Assembly (NCBI GenBank): GCA_019119045.1
Contig: DWXS01000042.1
Span: 62,001 to 126,000, forward strand
Length of the DNA stretch: 64,000 nt
DNA from: Candidatus Mailhella merdavium
GTDB lineage: Bacteria; Desulfobacterota; Desulfovibrionia; Desulfovibrionales; Desulfovibrionaceae
Direction: 5' to 3'
A program made the translations under genes and the position numbers. Of this stretch, positions 18,716-27,737 are shown in pieces. The notes beneath the pieces are model-generated. The model ran no database searches and was not told the origin of the DNA. It saw only the letters and a list, made by a program, of their open reading frames with translations. How positions within the stretch are numbered: the first letter of the stretch is position 1; the number at the start of each line of letters is the position of its first letter.

Positions 18716-20008
18716 ATGAGCGATCTGCAATCTCTCGCCCGGCGCCTCATGGCGCTGGACGATCGTATCGTCGCCTGCATGAAGTGCGGCTTCTGTCAGC
18801 AGGTCTGTCCCATGTTCGGCGCGACCATGATGGAAGCCGACGTGGCCAGGGGCAAACTTGCGCTCGTGAGCAACCTCGCCCACGAAATGATCCGCGATCC
18901 TCAGGCCGTGGCAGACAAACTTGGCCGCTGCCTTCTTTGCGGTTCCTGTGAAGCCGCCTGCCCCTCCGGCGTGAAGATTATGGAAGTTTTTCTGACCGCC
19001 CGCGAGCTGGTGAACGAATACATCGGACTCTCGCCGGTCAAAAAAGCCATCTTCCGCGGGCTGCTGACCCATCCCGAACTCTTCAACTTCGCCATGCGCG
19101 TAGGTTCTCCGGTACAGAGCGTTCTTTTCAAAAAGAACAGGGATGCCCAGCATACCGTATGTGCCCCCATGCTCAACTTCATGCTGGGAGATCGGCATAT
19201 CCGAAAACTTGCGGCAAAGCCGCTGCACTCCCGTTACGGACACCTGGACGAACCCCGCATGGCGGGAGGACTCAAGGTAGCCTTTTATCCCGGCTGCATG
19301 GGCGACAAGATGTATGTGGACATGGCGGAAGCCTGCCTCAAGGTTCTGCGTCATCACAATGTCGCCGTGTTCATGCCCAAGGGGCTGACATGCTGCGGTA
19401 TCCCGGCTCTTTCCTCCGGAGACGCCAAGGGCATGATCGAACAGATGCAGCTCAATCTGAATCTGCTGGAACAGGGGAACTTCGACTATCTGGTTACGCC
19501 CTGCGGCTCCTGCACTGCCACCATTAAGGATTTCTGGCCGATGTACGCCGAAAGACTCGACGCCGGAATGAAAAAACTGGCGGACGATCTCGCGGCAAAA
19601 ACCATGGACATCAACCAGTTCGTGGTTGAAGTCCTCAAGGTGCAGGCTGTTCCTGCGGGCGACGGGGCCACGGTTGTCACTTATCACGATCCCTGCCACC
19701 TGAAAAAAGCTCTGGGGATTTCCGCTCAGCCGCGCACCGTTATCGCAGCAAATCCTGCCTATGAGCTGAAGGAAATGCACGAGGCCGATCGCTGCTGCGG
19801 CTGCGGAGGCTCCTTCAACCTCTTCCACTATGACTATTCCCGTAAAATCGGTCAGCGCAAGCGCGACAATGTCGTTGCCTCCGGTGCGAAGGTCGTAGCT
19901 ACGGGATGTCCCGCCTGCATGATGCAGCTTGAAGACGTGCTTTCCCACAATCATGATGATATTGTGGTGCGGCACCCGATAGAACTTTATGCGGAAACGC
20001 TGAAATAG
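18716..20008 (+). CDS. Iron-sulfur subunit of D-lactate/glycolate dehydrogenase (GlcF-like)
   Basis: 430 residues, start 18716 after AAGGAA. Two 4Fe-4S motifs are near the N-terminus: C21-x2-C24-x2-C27-x3-C31 and C72-x2-C75-x2-C78-x3-C82. Then come two cysteine-rich (CCG) domains, the first with PGCMGD and TCCGIPALSSGD, the second with DPCHLKK and CCGCGGSFNL. The CCG domain is shared with heterodisulfide reductase HdrB and LutA. It would carry electrons from the flavin of the upstream gene to the membrane quinone pool. The LUD genes of the same operon begin 24 nt after its stop. Confidence 0.92.
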   Translation: MSDLQSLARRLMALDDRIVACMKCGFCQQVCPMFGATMMEADVARGKLALVSNLAHEMIRDPQAVADKLGRCLLCGSCEAACPSGVKIMEVFLTARELVNEYIGLSPVKKAIFRGLLTHPELFNFAMRVGSPVQSVLFKKNRDAQHTVCAPMLNFMLGDRHIRKLAAKPLHSRYGHLDEPRMAGGLKVAFYPGCMGDKMYVDMAEACLKVLRHHNVAVFMPKGLTCCGIPALSSGDAKGMIEQMQLNLNLLEQGNFDYLVTPCGSCTATIKDFWPMYAERLDAGMKKLADDLAAKTMDINQFVVEVLKVQAVPAGDGATVVTYHDPCHLKKALGISAQPRTVIAANPAYELKEMHEADRCCGCGGSFNLFHYDYSRKIGQRKRDNVVASGAKVVATGCPACMMQLEDVLSHNHDDIVVRHPIELYAETLK

Positions 20009-20032
20009 CCATTCTTTCGGAGGAGAGAATAC

Positions 20033-20665
20033 ATGTCAGACATCAATCAGGCCCTTGTCGACGAATTCAGGGCCAAGGCCGAAGCGGTCAACGCCGTTGT
20101 GCGTGAAGCCGCCGATCTCGATGCAGCGCTGCAATATGTGGTCGACATCTGTGCGCAAAAGGCTCCCTGCGAAATGCTGGCCGACGAGCCCGGCGCGGAA
20201 AAGGGCCCCCTCGGCCCCAACGGTGTACCCACTCGTGTAAAGCGTATCGTGGCCGCCCCCACGCTTGACGATGAACGTTTCGCCAAACTTTCGGCAGCTT
20301 GCGAAGCTGCGGGCTTTCTCTGCCTGCGCGAGGGGCTGCGCAATCATTTGGCCGGCATTGACGTCGGCTTTTCCCAAGCGGAACTCGGTGTGGCCGCCAG
20401 CGGAACCTGCATGGTCAATACCGATTCCGAGGAAGGAAGACTGGCCGGCATGATCTCGGAAATCAACGTCATCGCCCTCAAAAAATCGGAAATTTATCCG
20501 CACCTTCCGGCCATAGCGGAAAAACTCCGCGCCCGCATGGGCGACGGCACGCCCACCTACACAACGTTCATCACCGGTCCCAGCCGCACAGCGGACATCG
20601 AGCGCGTCGCGGCCGTGGGCGTACACGGCCCGCTGGAACTGCATATCATCCTTCTGGAGGCCTGA
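20033..20665 (+). CDS. LUD-domain lactate utilization protein (LutC-like)
   Basis: 210 residues, ATG at 20033 preceded by GGAGGAG. The LUD domain (DUF162) is seen from about 60 to 208: GFLCLREGLRNHLAGIDVGFSQAE-like region, SGTCMVNTDSEEGRL, and the terminal GPSRTADIE...VHGP signature. LutC-type proteins are required for L-lactate oxidation with the LutA/LutB Fe-S partners. Here the partner gene starts 3 nt after the stop and fuses the LutB and LutA functions, so this pair is the probable L-lactate dehydrogenase. Confidence 0.9.
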   Translation: MSDINQALVDEFRAKAEAVNAVVREAADLDAALQYVVDICAQKAPCEMLADEPGAEKGPLGPNGVPTRVKRIVAAPTLDDERFAKLSAACEAAGFLCLREGLRNHLAGIDVGFSQAELGVAASGTCMVNTDSEEGRLAGMISEINVIALKKSEIYPHLPAIAEKLRARMGDGTPTYTTFITGPSRTADIERVAAVGVHGPLELHIILLEA

Positions 20666-20668
20666 TCC

Positions 20669-22822
20669 ATGCACAACGCGCCCAAAAACTACGCGGAATA
20701 TCACAAACAGATCGACGAGGCGCTGGAAGACAAGTTCCTGCGCAATACGCTGGACACCTTTGCCGTGGCCTATCGCGCCAACCGTGAAACCATCTTCAAG
20801 GAAGTGGATGAACGCGGTCTGATCGCGCAGATTGCCGACGCAAAGGACGACGCCTGCAAACACATGGAAGAACTGTATGCGCAGTTCAAGGAGCAGGCGG
20901 AAAAACGCGGGGTGCATGTACACCGCGCGGCCACGGCCGAAGAAGCCAACGCCATCATTGCACGCATTGCGAAGGAAAACAACGTCAAGCGCGTGGCCAA
21001 GTCCAAATCCATGACGGCCGAAGAAATCCAGCTCAATCCGTATCTGGAAAAAGAAGGCCTGATTGTGGACGAAACAGACCTCGGCGAATGGATCATCCAG
21101 CTCCGCCATGAAGGCCCTTCCCACATGGTCATGCCCGCCATTCACCTTTCCCGCTATCAGGTGGCCGAAGACTTCACCCGTGAAACGGGAGTGAAGCAGG
21201 ATGCCGAGGACATTCAGCGTCTGGTCAAGGTCGCCCGCGTGCAGCTGCGTCGCAAATTCATCGCCGCAGACATGGGTATCAGCGGCTGCAACTTTGCCAT
21301 TGCGGAAAACGGCGCGGTTTCCACCGTGACCAACGAGGGCAATGCCCGTATGGTGACGACTCTGCCGCGCGTGCATGTAGCCATCGCCGGACTCGACAAG
21401 CTGGTTCCAACTCTGGATGTGGCCCTCACTGCGCTTCAGGTTCTACCCCGCAACGCCACTGCCCAGCGTCTGACCTCCTATGTCACGCTCATGGACGGTG
21501 CCGGCGAATGCAAGGCCAACCCCGACGGCAGAAAGATCATGCATGTGATCTTCGTGGACAACGGTCGCAGTGAAATAGCCAAGGATCCGCTTTTCTCCCA
21601 GATATTCCGCTGCGTACGCTGCGGAGCCTGCGCCAATGTCTGCCCCGTGTTCCGTCTGGTAGGCGGGCACAAGATGGGCTATATCTACATCGGAGCCATA
21701 GGCCTGATCCTGACGTACTTCTTCCATGGTCATGACAAGGCGAAAGTTCTCTGCCAGAACTGCGTCGGTTGTGAAGCCTGCAAGAACGTCTGTGCGGGCG
21801 GTATTGACCTCCCCCGTCTGATCCGGGAAATTCGCAGTCGGCTTACGGCGGAAGAAGGCAATCCTCTGCCCATGAGTCTGCTTTCCACGGTGATGAAGAA
21901 CCGCAAGCTCTTCCACCGTCTGCTCAAATATGCGGCTTTTGCGCAGAAGCCCTTTACCCGCGGAACCGCTTTCCAGCGTCATCTTCCCGCCATTTTCCTG
22001 GGCAAGCACGGCTTCAAGGCTCTGCCCGCCATTGCGGACAAGTCCTTCCGCGATCGCTGGCCGTCCATTTCTCCCCGTGTGGAAAATCCCCGCTATAAAG
22101 TCGCGCTCTTCGGAGGCTGCGCACAGGATTTCGTCTATCCCGAACAGCTTGAAGCGGCCGTGAAGGTGCTGGCGGCTCACGGCGTGGCCGTGGATTATCC
22201 CGAAGCTCAGACCTGCTGCGGCCTGCCTCTGGAGATGATGGGACAGCGTCCCGCCTCGAAGGAAGTTGCCCGTCAGAATGTGGAAGCCTTCAGCGCCGGC
22301 GAATACGACGCCGTTATTACGCTCTGCGCCAGCTGCGCATCTCATCTCAAGCACAGCTATACGGAAAATCTCCAGGGCGACCCTCTGCTGTTCAAGGCCC
22401 AGAGCTTTGCAGACAAGGTAACGGACTTCAGTTCCTTTATCCACGACGTGCTGGGACTCGGCCCGGACGACTTCAACAACAACGGGGAGAAGACCACCTA
22501 TCATGCGGCCTGCCATATCTGCCGCGGTCTTGGCGTGCGCGAAGCCCCGCGTGCCCTTATCGCGGATGCCGCGGACTATGTGCCCTGCAATGAAGAAGAA
22601 GTATGCTGCGGCTTCGGCGGTTCCTATTCCATGAAGTTCCCGGAAATCTCCGCCCAGCTTCTGGAAAAGAAACTGAACAATATCGGGGAAACAGGCGCCT
22701 CCCGTGTCGTTATGGACTGCCCCGGCTGCATCATGCAGATCCGCGGCGGCGTGGAAAAACGGAATATGGACGTCAAAGTTTCGCACATTGCGGAATTGCT
22801 CGCCGAAAATATGAAAATATAA
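20669..22822 (+). CDS. ldhH: L-lactate dehydrogenase large subunit LdhH (LutB-LutA fusion)
   Basis: 717 residues. The N-terminal 290 residues are a LUD domain as in LutB (KSMTAEEI, GISGCNFAIAENGAVS, then RVHVAIAGLDKLVPT). The middle has two 4Fe-4S motifs, RCGACANVCP near 315 and CVGCEACKNVC near 365. The C-terminal 240 residues contain two CCG cysteine-rich domains as in LutA (GCAQDF...CCGLP and ACHICRG...CCGFGGSY). The fusion is the form known from Desulfovibrio. It would oxidise L-lactate to pyruvate at the membrane face with the LutC-like protein encoded just upstream. The lactate permease gene follows 61 nt later after a small hairpin. Confidence 0.93.
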   Translation: MHNAPKNYAEYHKQIDEALEDKFLRNTLDTFAVAYRANRETIFKEVDERGLIAQIADAKDDACKHMEELYAQFKEQAEKRGVHVHRAATAEEANAIIARIAKENNVKRVAKSKSMTAEEIQLNPYLEKEGLIVDETDLGEWIIQLRHEGPSHMVMPAIHLSRYQVAEDFTRETGVKQDAEDIQRLVKVARVQLRRKFIAADMGISGCNFAIAENGAVSTVTNEGNARMVTTLPRVHVAIAGLDKLVPTLDVALTALQVLPRNATAQRLTSYVTLMDGAGECKANPDGRKIMHVIFVDNGRSEIAKDPLFSQIFRCVRCGACANVCPVFRLVGGHKMGYIYIGAIGLILTYFFHGHDKAKVLCQNCVGCEACKNVCAGGIDLPRLIREIRSRLTAEEGNPLPMSLLSTVMKNRKLFHRLLKYAAFAQKPFTRGTAFQRHLPAIFLGKHGFKALPAIADKSFRDRWPSISPRVENPRYKVALFGGCAQDFVYPEQLEAAVKVLAAHGVAVDYPEAQTCCGLPLEMMGQRPASKEVARQNVEAFSAGEYDAVITLCASCASHLKHSYTENLQGDPLLFKAQSFADKVTDFSSFIHDVLGLGPDDFNNNGEKTTYHAACHICRGLGVREAPRALIADAADYVPCNEEEVCCGFGGSYSMKFPEISAQLLEKKLNNIGETGASRVVMDCPGCIMQIRGGVEKRNMDVKVSHIAELLAENMKI

Positions 22823-22840
22823 GTACCACAGAGATTCATG

Positions 22841-22859
22841 GGAGAGGATTTTACTCTCC
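22841..22859 (+). other. Small intergenic hairpin between ldhH and the permease
   Basis: GGAGAG / CTCTCC (22841-22846 with 22854-22859) with a 7-nt loop. There is no T-run, so it is not a terminator; it could be an mRNA processing or stability element that sets a separate level for the permease. Confidence 0.35.
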
Positions 22860-22883
22860 TAAACACTTGCAGGAGTATATTTT

Positions 22884-24524
22884 ATGGCTTGGACTCAAGT
22901 TTACGATCCGGTCGGAAGTCCCTTCTTTTCAGCTGTGCTGGCCGCCATTCCCCTCATAGCCCTATTCTATATGCTTGCTGTTCGCCGCTCAAAAGGGCAC
23001 CTTGCGGCCGCTGTGGCCGTCATACTGACTTTTGCCATGGCACTGCTCGTTTGGAGAATGCCCGCAGGCACGGCATTTAACTCTTTCCTTTACGGCGCAG
23101 CATTCGGACTGTTCCCAATCATCTGGATTGTCGTAACGGCTGTCTGGGTCTATAATATGACGGTTGAGTCCGGAGAATTCGAATACATTAAGCAATCTCT
23201 GGCCCGACTGACTGACGACCGTAGACTTCAGGCCATTTTTATTGCATTCGCTTTCGGTTCATTCCTTGAAGGTACCGCAGGCTTCGGAACCCCCGTCGCC
23301 ATTACGGCCGCCATGCTGGTAGGTTTGGGGTTCAGGCCCCTCTATGCGGCGGGGGTATGTCTGGTTGCCAATACCGCTCCCGTGGCCTTCGGAGCCATCG
23401 GTGTGCCGATAATTGTGGCTGGCCAAGTGTCCGGCATTTCCGATATGACCATTGCAGCTATCGTCGGTCGTCAGCTTCCCTTCCTGTCCATCATAGTACC
23501 GCTGTGGCTGTGCGTTTTGATGTGCGGTTTCAAGCGCTCCATGGAGGTTCTTCCCGCAATTCTTGTTGCAGGCGTCTGCTTTGCAGGTTCACAGTTCGCT
23601 TTCTCCAACTTCCACGGTCCGACGCTGCCTGACATCATGTCCGCCATCATCGCACTAGCAGGCCTTGTGGCTCTGCTGCGCGTCTGGAAGCCTGCCCGCA
23701 TCTGGCGCTTTGAAGGAGAAACTCCCTCCAACGCGGAGGATACGCCGCTGAACACTTCCACTGTCATACGGGCATGGAGTCCCTATGTCATCCTCGCTAT
23801 CATGGTTTTTTTCTGGGGGCTACCGCAGTTCAAGGAAGTTCTGGATGCCATCCCGGGTGCTGTCATCCAATTCGGCTGGCCCGGCCTTGACGGTCTGATC
23901 CATAAGGCCGCTCCCATTCTGGCTGAAAATGCCGATCCCAACTATGCGGCTCCGTTCAAACTCAACTGGCTGTCTGCTGGAGGCACAGCTATTCTGATTT
24001 CCGGACTCCTTTCCATTCCACTCATGCCGGGATACTCTTTTTCCAACGGCATAGGATGTTTCTTCCGCACGATCTCCCAGCTCCGTTACCCCATTCTGAC
24101 TATCGCCATGATTCTTGGTCTGGCTTACCTCATGAACTACTCGGGTATGAGTTCCACGCTGGGCATAGCCTTCACCATGACGGGCACATTGTTCCCCCTG
24201 TTCTCTCCCCTGCTAGGCTGGCTGGGAGTGTTTCTCACCGGTTCCGATACTTCTTCCAATGCACTGTTCTGCGGTATGCAGCGCTCCACAGCTGAAGTGG
24301 TCGGCATGCCCGCAGATCTGGCCGTAGCGGCGAATTCCTGCGGCGGTGTTACCGGCAAGATGATTTCTCCCCAGTCCATCAGCGTGGCGACGGCTGCCAC
24401 CAAAATGGTCGGACAGGAAGGAGATCTCTTCCGTTTTGCCCTGCCGCACAGCATTGCCATGACCATCTGTATTTGTATACTCACTTGGCTGCAGGCTGGA
24501 CCGCTGAACTGGATGCTCCCTTAA
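22884..24524 (+). CDS. lldP: L-lactate permease (LctP family)
   Basis: 546 residues with about 12-14 membrane helices. Start at 22884 after GCAGGAG. Family landmarks: AFAFGSFLEGTAGFGTPVAI near 120-140, PVAFGAIGVPI near 170, and a C-terminal GSDTSSNALFCGMQ and GGVTGKMISPQS. It imports lactate (and probably glycolate) by proton or sodium symport. Last gene of the lactate operon; a 63-nt near-perfect palindrome lies 22 nt after its stop. Codon use is slightly less GC-biased than in the upstream genes. Confidence 0.95.
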   Translation: MAWTQVYDPVGSPFFSAVLAAIPLIALFYMLAVRRSKGHLAAAVAVILTFAMALLVWRMPAGTAFNSFLYGAAFGLFPIIWIVVTAVWVYNMTVESGEFEYIKQSLARLTDDRRLQAIFIAFAFGSFLEGTAGFGTPVAITAAMLVGLGFRPLYAAGVCLVANTAPVAFGAIGVPIIVAGQVSGISDMTIAAIVGRQLPFLSIIVPLWLCVLMCGFKRSMEVLPAILVAGVCFAGSQFAFSNFHGPTLPDIMSAIIALAGLVALLRVWKPARIWRFEGETPSNAEDTPLNTSTVIRAWSPYVILAIMVFFWGLPQFKEVLDAIPGAVIQFGWPGLDGLIHKAAPILAENADPNYAAPFKLNWLSAGGTAILISGLLSIPLMPGYSFSNGIGCFFRTISQLRYPILTIAMILGLAYLMNYSGMSSTLGIAFTMTGTLFPLFSPLLGWLGVFLTGSDTSSNALFCGMQRSTAEVVGMPADLAVAANSCGGVTGKMISPQSISVATAATKMVGQEGDLFRFALPHSIAMTICICILTWLQAGPLNWMLP

Positions 24525-24545
24525 TCCAGAAATCGGCATTCTGAC

Positions 24546-24608
24546 ACTCCCTATAAAGAGGTATGGGCAATTTCATAATGAAATTGCCCATACCTCTTTA
24601 TAGGGAGT
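24546..24608. terminator. 63-nt near-perfect palindrome after the lactate operon
   Basis: Arms of 31 nt (24546-24576 and 24578-24608) are exact inverted copies around a single A at 24577. The arms are only moderately GC-rich and the downstream tract is TAAAAAC, not a T-run, so this is not a textbook terminator. It starts 22 nt past the permease stop and is likely the operon's 3' structure or a bidirectional terminator. Confidence 0.65.
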
Positions 24609-24666
24609 AAAAACACCTGTCAGCGCATTTTGCTCGTAAGATTATGTGCAGACCAAGACTATGACA

Positions 24667-24794
24667 GCCCGCGGGTTTCATGCCTCTGCCAAAGCTTGCT
24701 CTGCGGCTCGCCCTTCGGGAGACTGCTCCGGCGTCGCGGCGCAGTCTCGCTCCGCTTGATTCCGCGAGCCTTTCCAAAACGAAAACGTCTGCTA
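24667..24794 (-). repeat. Dispersed intergenic repeat, copy E
   Basis: On the minus strand it shares with the other copies a head with TTTTCGTTTTGGAAA, a GGAATCAAGCGGAGCGAGACT core, and GCCGGAGCAGTCTC, the inverted partner of GAGACTGC. Its orientation is that of the minus-strand ABC permease gene, which ends 300 nt before it. The tail is more diverged than in copies A and D. Confidence 0.65.
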
Positions 24795-25093
24795 TGCGGC
24801 CATACGCAGTAAAGACGTTCCGGCACCGTTCTCTTTTTGATCTTCTGAAAACAGAACCGATTCTCTCAAAATTTCCGATGACCAGAGAACATTCAGAGCC
24901 TTTATGCTCCCCCGAGTCTGCAAAACCGGAGCTGTTCCAACGACCCTAGCGTACAGGAAAACAGCGCGTAACATAGCAGCTGTCCCCGGAAATCCGGCGT
25001 ACGCCAGCTCTTTCCGAACAGAACAGCTGCGCGGGCCAAAAACCCGACATGACATATACGGATAAAATAAACGGAACAGGCAGACGAAACGTT
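24795..25093. other. Intergenic remainder before the ABC permease
   Basis: About 300 bp between repeat copy E and the stop of the minus-strand ABC permease gene. Short open frames exist on both strands, but none has a ribosome site or family resemblance. Nothing else seen. Confidence 0.4.
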
Positions 25094-25780
25094 CTAATGC
25101 GCCTGACTTTTACGCACCACACGAGAGGTCATACGGCGTTCGATGAGACGTAATACCCAGGAAAGAGAAAGCGTCACCGCAAGATAGAGAATGGCCACGG
25201 CCAGCCATACTTCAAAAGACCGGAAGTTGACGGCGACAATTTCCTGCCCCTGACGGGTGAGTTCGGCCACGCCGATGACGGTGAGCAGAGAAGTATCCTT
25301 GAGAGAAATGATGAACTGGTTTCCCAGCGGGGGGATCATGCGTCGGAAGGCCTGAGGCCAGATGACATAATACATGGTCTGGAAGGCACTGAGACCTGTG
25401 GAGCGTGCGGCTTCGGATTGCCCCGCGTCAATGGACATAATGGCGCCGCGCACAATCTCCGCAATATAGGCGCCGGCGTTGATGCCGATGGCAATGATTC
25501 CGGCTGTCAGAGGAGGAATACGCATCCCCAGGGCCAGAGGAAGCCCAAAATACAGAAACATGACCTGTACGATAAGCGGAGTGCCTCGTATCAGCTCGAT
25601 ATAGCCCACGGCCACAGCCCGCAGAAAGCGGTTGCGTCCGGTATTGATCAGCCCTGTCACCACGCCGAGGAAGAGACCAAGGGCAAGACCTCCCACCGTG
25701 ATGAGCAGGGTCATTTCCAGTCCCTTCACCAGCAGCGGCATAGATTCGACAATGACTTCAGGACGAAAATTAAAGGCCAT
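25094..25780 (-). CDS. Amino-acid ABC transporter permease (HisM/GlnP type)
   Basis: 228 residues with five or so membrane helices. It has the binding-protein-dependent permease signature EAARSTGLSAFQTMYYVIWPQAFRRMIPPL-type EAA loop around residues 140-170, and the PLIVQVMFLYFGLP segment of polar amino-acid permeases. It forms the membrane channel for the substrate delivered by the periplasmic protein encoded upstream (73 nt gap with a hairpin). No ATPase gene is adjacent on either side within the window, so the nucleotide-binding subunit must be elsewhere or shared. Confidence 0.92.
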   Translation of the reverse strand: MAFNFRPEVIVESMPLLVKGLEMTLLITVGGLALGLFLGVVTGLINTGRNRFLRAVAVGYIELIRGTPLIVQVMFLYFGLPLALGMRIPPLTAGIIAIGINAGAYIAEIVRGAIMSIDAGQSEAARSTGLSAFQTMYYVIWPQAFRRMIPPLGNQFIISLKDTSLLTVIGVAELTRQGQEIVAVNFRSFEVWLAVAILYLAVTLSLSWVLRLIERRMTSRVVRKSQAH

Positions 25781-25817
25781 GGGCGACTCGGAAAATCAGG
25801 CTGAGGGAAAAGAAGAT

Positions 25818-25839
25818 GCCGCCCCGCAGGCGGGGCGGC
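25818..25839 (-). terminator. Attenuator-like hairpin between binding protein and permease
   Basis: A 9-bp perfect stem GCCGCCCCG / CGGGGCGGC (25818-25826 with 25831-25839), 4-nt loop. On the minus strand the next bases are ATCTTCTTTTCCC. It lies 14 nt after the binding-protein stop and probably allows partial read-through, giving more binding protein than permease. Confidence 0.55.
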
Positions 25840-25853
25840 ACAACAAATTGCGT

Positions 25854-26609
25854 TTACTTGGAGGCAGGCTCGGTTCCGAACCACTTGACATAAAGTTCCT
25901 TATAGGAACCGTCCGCCTTCATGGCCCGCAGAGCGTCATTGATGGGCCCGACGAGCTTGCTGCCCTTGGGGAAGCCCACGCCGTAGGACTGCCCTTCATA
26001 CAGAAGGCCGACCACAACGATCTTTCCTTCAGAGGCCTTGGCAAAGTCACGAACCACGGATTCATCGAAGAACACGCCGTCCGCGCCGCCGCTGAGCAGT
26101 TCAAGATACATGTTGTCGTTGTTGGGGAAAAGCTTCACTTCCTTGGCCTTGCCGGCAAATTTGGTACGCAGATAATCGGCGGAAGAGGTTCCGGTCTTGG
26201 TGGCAATCACCTTGCCGGCCAGATCGTCCAGACTCTTTATCTTGTCCGCGTCTTCCGCCCGCACGGCAATCATGATGCCCGTGTCGTAATAGGGATCGGA
26301 CATGTCCACCACTTCAAGACGCTGGGGGCTGATGGTCATGGCTGCTACTGCGGCATCAATGTTTCCGGTCTGAAGGCCGGGAATGATCCCATTGAAATCC
26401 ATGGGCTGGAATTTGTATTCCAGACCGGCGCGCTTGGCCAGAGCATCCCAGAGTTCAATGTCGAAACCGGTGTAGTTTCCGTTTTCATCCTTGAATTCGA
26501 AGGGCTTGAAGTTCGTGTCGTGGGCCACGACCAGAGGAGCAGCCGAGGCTGCGCCGGACAGGCCGAACGCCAGAAGCAGGGCGGCGGCCAGCGAAAAAAT
26601 ACGTTTCAT
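25854..26609 (-). CDS. Amino-acid ABC transporter substrate-binding protein
   Basis: 251 residues. The ATG at 26609 (GGAGAG upstream) opens a clear signal peptide: MKR, a hydrophobic core, and cleavage after ASA at about residue 23. The mature protein is an SBP family 3 domain: HDTNFKPFEFKDENGNYTGF, DIELWDALAKRAG, FNGIIPGLQTGNIDAAVAAMTI and later a GTSSADYL loop. This matches glutamine/polar amino-acid binding proteins (GlnH/FliY type). It delivers its ligand to the permease encoded downstream. The ligand cannot be named with certainty. Confidence 0.92.
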   Translation of the reverse strand: MKRIFSLAAALLLAFGLSGAASAAPLVVAHDTNFKPFEFKDENGNYTGFDIELWDALAKRAGLEYKFQPMDFNGIIPGLQTGNIDAAVAAMTISPQRLEVVDMSDPYYDTGIMIAVRAEDADKIKSLDDLAGKVIATKTGTSSADYLRTKFAGKAKEVKLFPNNDNMYLELLSGGADGVFFDESVVRDFAKASEGKIVVVGLLYEGQSYGVGFPKGSKLVGPINDALRAMKADGSYKELYVKWFGTEPASK

Positions 26610-26883
26610 GGGACACTCTCCGGAGTGGAGCGCTGCCGAAAAGGCAGCGGCAAAGTGGACGGCTTTCCGGACGGGCTCCGTGCCTCGCCTCCGCAAGCCG
26701 GAGCATGAACTATAGACTCGGCAGGGGGAAACATCAAGCGTCGTATTTATGCATCTCTTCTCAGACACGGCATCCGGGCGCATTGCCTCTCTCCCCTCCC
26801 CAACCGACACGTTGCCCAATGTGCAGGGAAAACGTATGATGGCGCATACGCGCCATACGCGGTCACCCCAGCCCGGAGATCCC

Positions 26884-27699
26884 ATGCCCAATCCCTCTGC
26901 CGTGCTTTATATTGCGCTCCCGCATCTTCATCCTGCTCTTGTCGAACAGGATGCCCGCCGCCTCGGCCTCGCCCTGCCGGAAGGCGTCCGCTCGCTGTGG
27001 CCGGGACTTCCTGCCATGCCGGAAGGCACCTTTGCCCCGGAAACTCTGCCCTGGAATCTCTCTCAGGCTTCCGCCTGTCTGGCCGATTTCGAAAGGAACA
27101 TCCGCGACGGAGCGCGCGGCATGGCGCTCGCTCCTCTGGCCGCCCGCGACATCTACCCCGCAGGCCCGATGATCGGTCCGGAAGAAGAGGCTGCCCTTCT
27201 CCGCCTGAACGCCGGAACAGCCCCATCCAGAGAAATGGTGCAGACTCCGAAGCTTCAGCAGTTGCGGGAAAGCGCGCAACGCACCTTGATTCTTGCCTGG
27301 CTTCAGGAACGTCAGGCTCTGGAAATGGCGGAACTGGAACGAAGTGTGGCGCAGGGAAAACAGACTCTCGCCGGTCTGCTCGGCGACGGCTCCCCCTCCC
27401 ACGCCGAACAGAGCGAGCCCACCACGCCGTCAACGCCGAAAGGTGTCTGGCGGGCAATACTGGATGCCGCGCTCACGCTGCTGGAACCGGAACCGTCCCG
27501 AAACGGCCTGCGTCTTCTCATCCTTGATGAGGACATGAGCGACGCTCTGAAACAGAAGGATTTGCGCCTTCCGCCCCCGGAAGGGGAAAGTCCTCCCCCC
27601 GGATTTGCCTTTCTGACGCTGCCGCAATCTGCCCTCTCCGCCAGTCCCCAAAGCGGCGACAAGACGCTGATCTTTCTCTGTCCCGCCACGGGAGCCTGA
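26884..27699 (+). CDS. Hypothetical protein
   Basis: 271 residues from the ATG at 26884, which has GGAG 5 nt upstream; the frame stays open to 26749 without a better site. No known family was recognised. Visible features: an N-terminal YIALPHLHPALVEQDARRLG stretch, a PxLPxxMPEG-like LWPGLPAMPEGTF loop, a Gln/Glu-rich helix (RTLILAWLQERQALEMAELERS) around 140-160 and a Pro/Ser-rich, probably disordered C-terminal third. No signal peptide, membrane helix or Cys motif. A HAD phosphatase gene follows 38 nt downstream on the same strand, so the two may be co-transcribed. Divergent from the ABC binding-protein gene. Confidence 0.7.
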   Translation: MPNPSAVLYIALPHLHPALVEQDARRLGLALPEGVRSLWPGLPAMPEGTFAPETLPWNLSQASACLADFERNIRDGARGMALAPLAARDIYPAGPMIGPEEEAALLRLNAGTAPSREMVQTPKLQQLRESAQRTLILAWLQERQALEMAELERSVAQGKQTLAGLLGDGSPSHAEQSEPTTPSTPKGVWRAILDAALTLLEPEPSRNGLRLLILDEDMSDALKQKDLRLPPPEGESPPPGFAFLTLPQSALSASPQSGDKTLIFLCPATGA

Positions 27700-27737
27700 A
27701 CTCGAAAAACGCCAACCTTTACTCCGCTGGAAATTCC

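Noticed and set aside
17228..19975. 915-codon minus-strand open frame opposite the first two lactate genes
   Set aside because: Shadow of strongly conserved plus-strand genes; its translation is rich in His, Gly and Phe without any domain.
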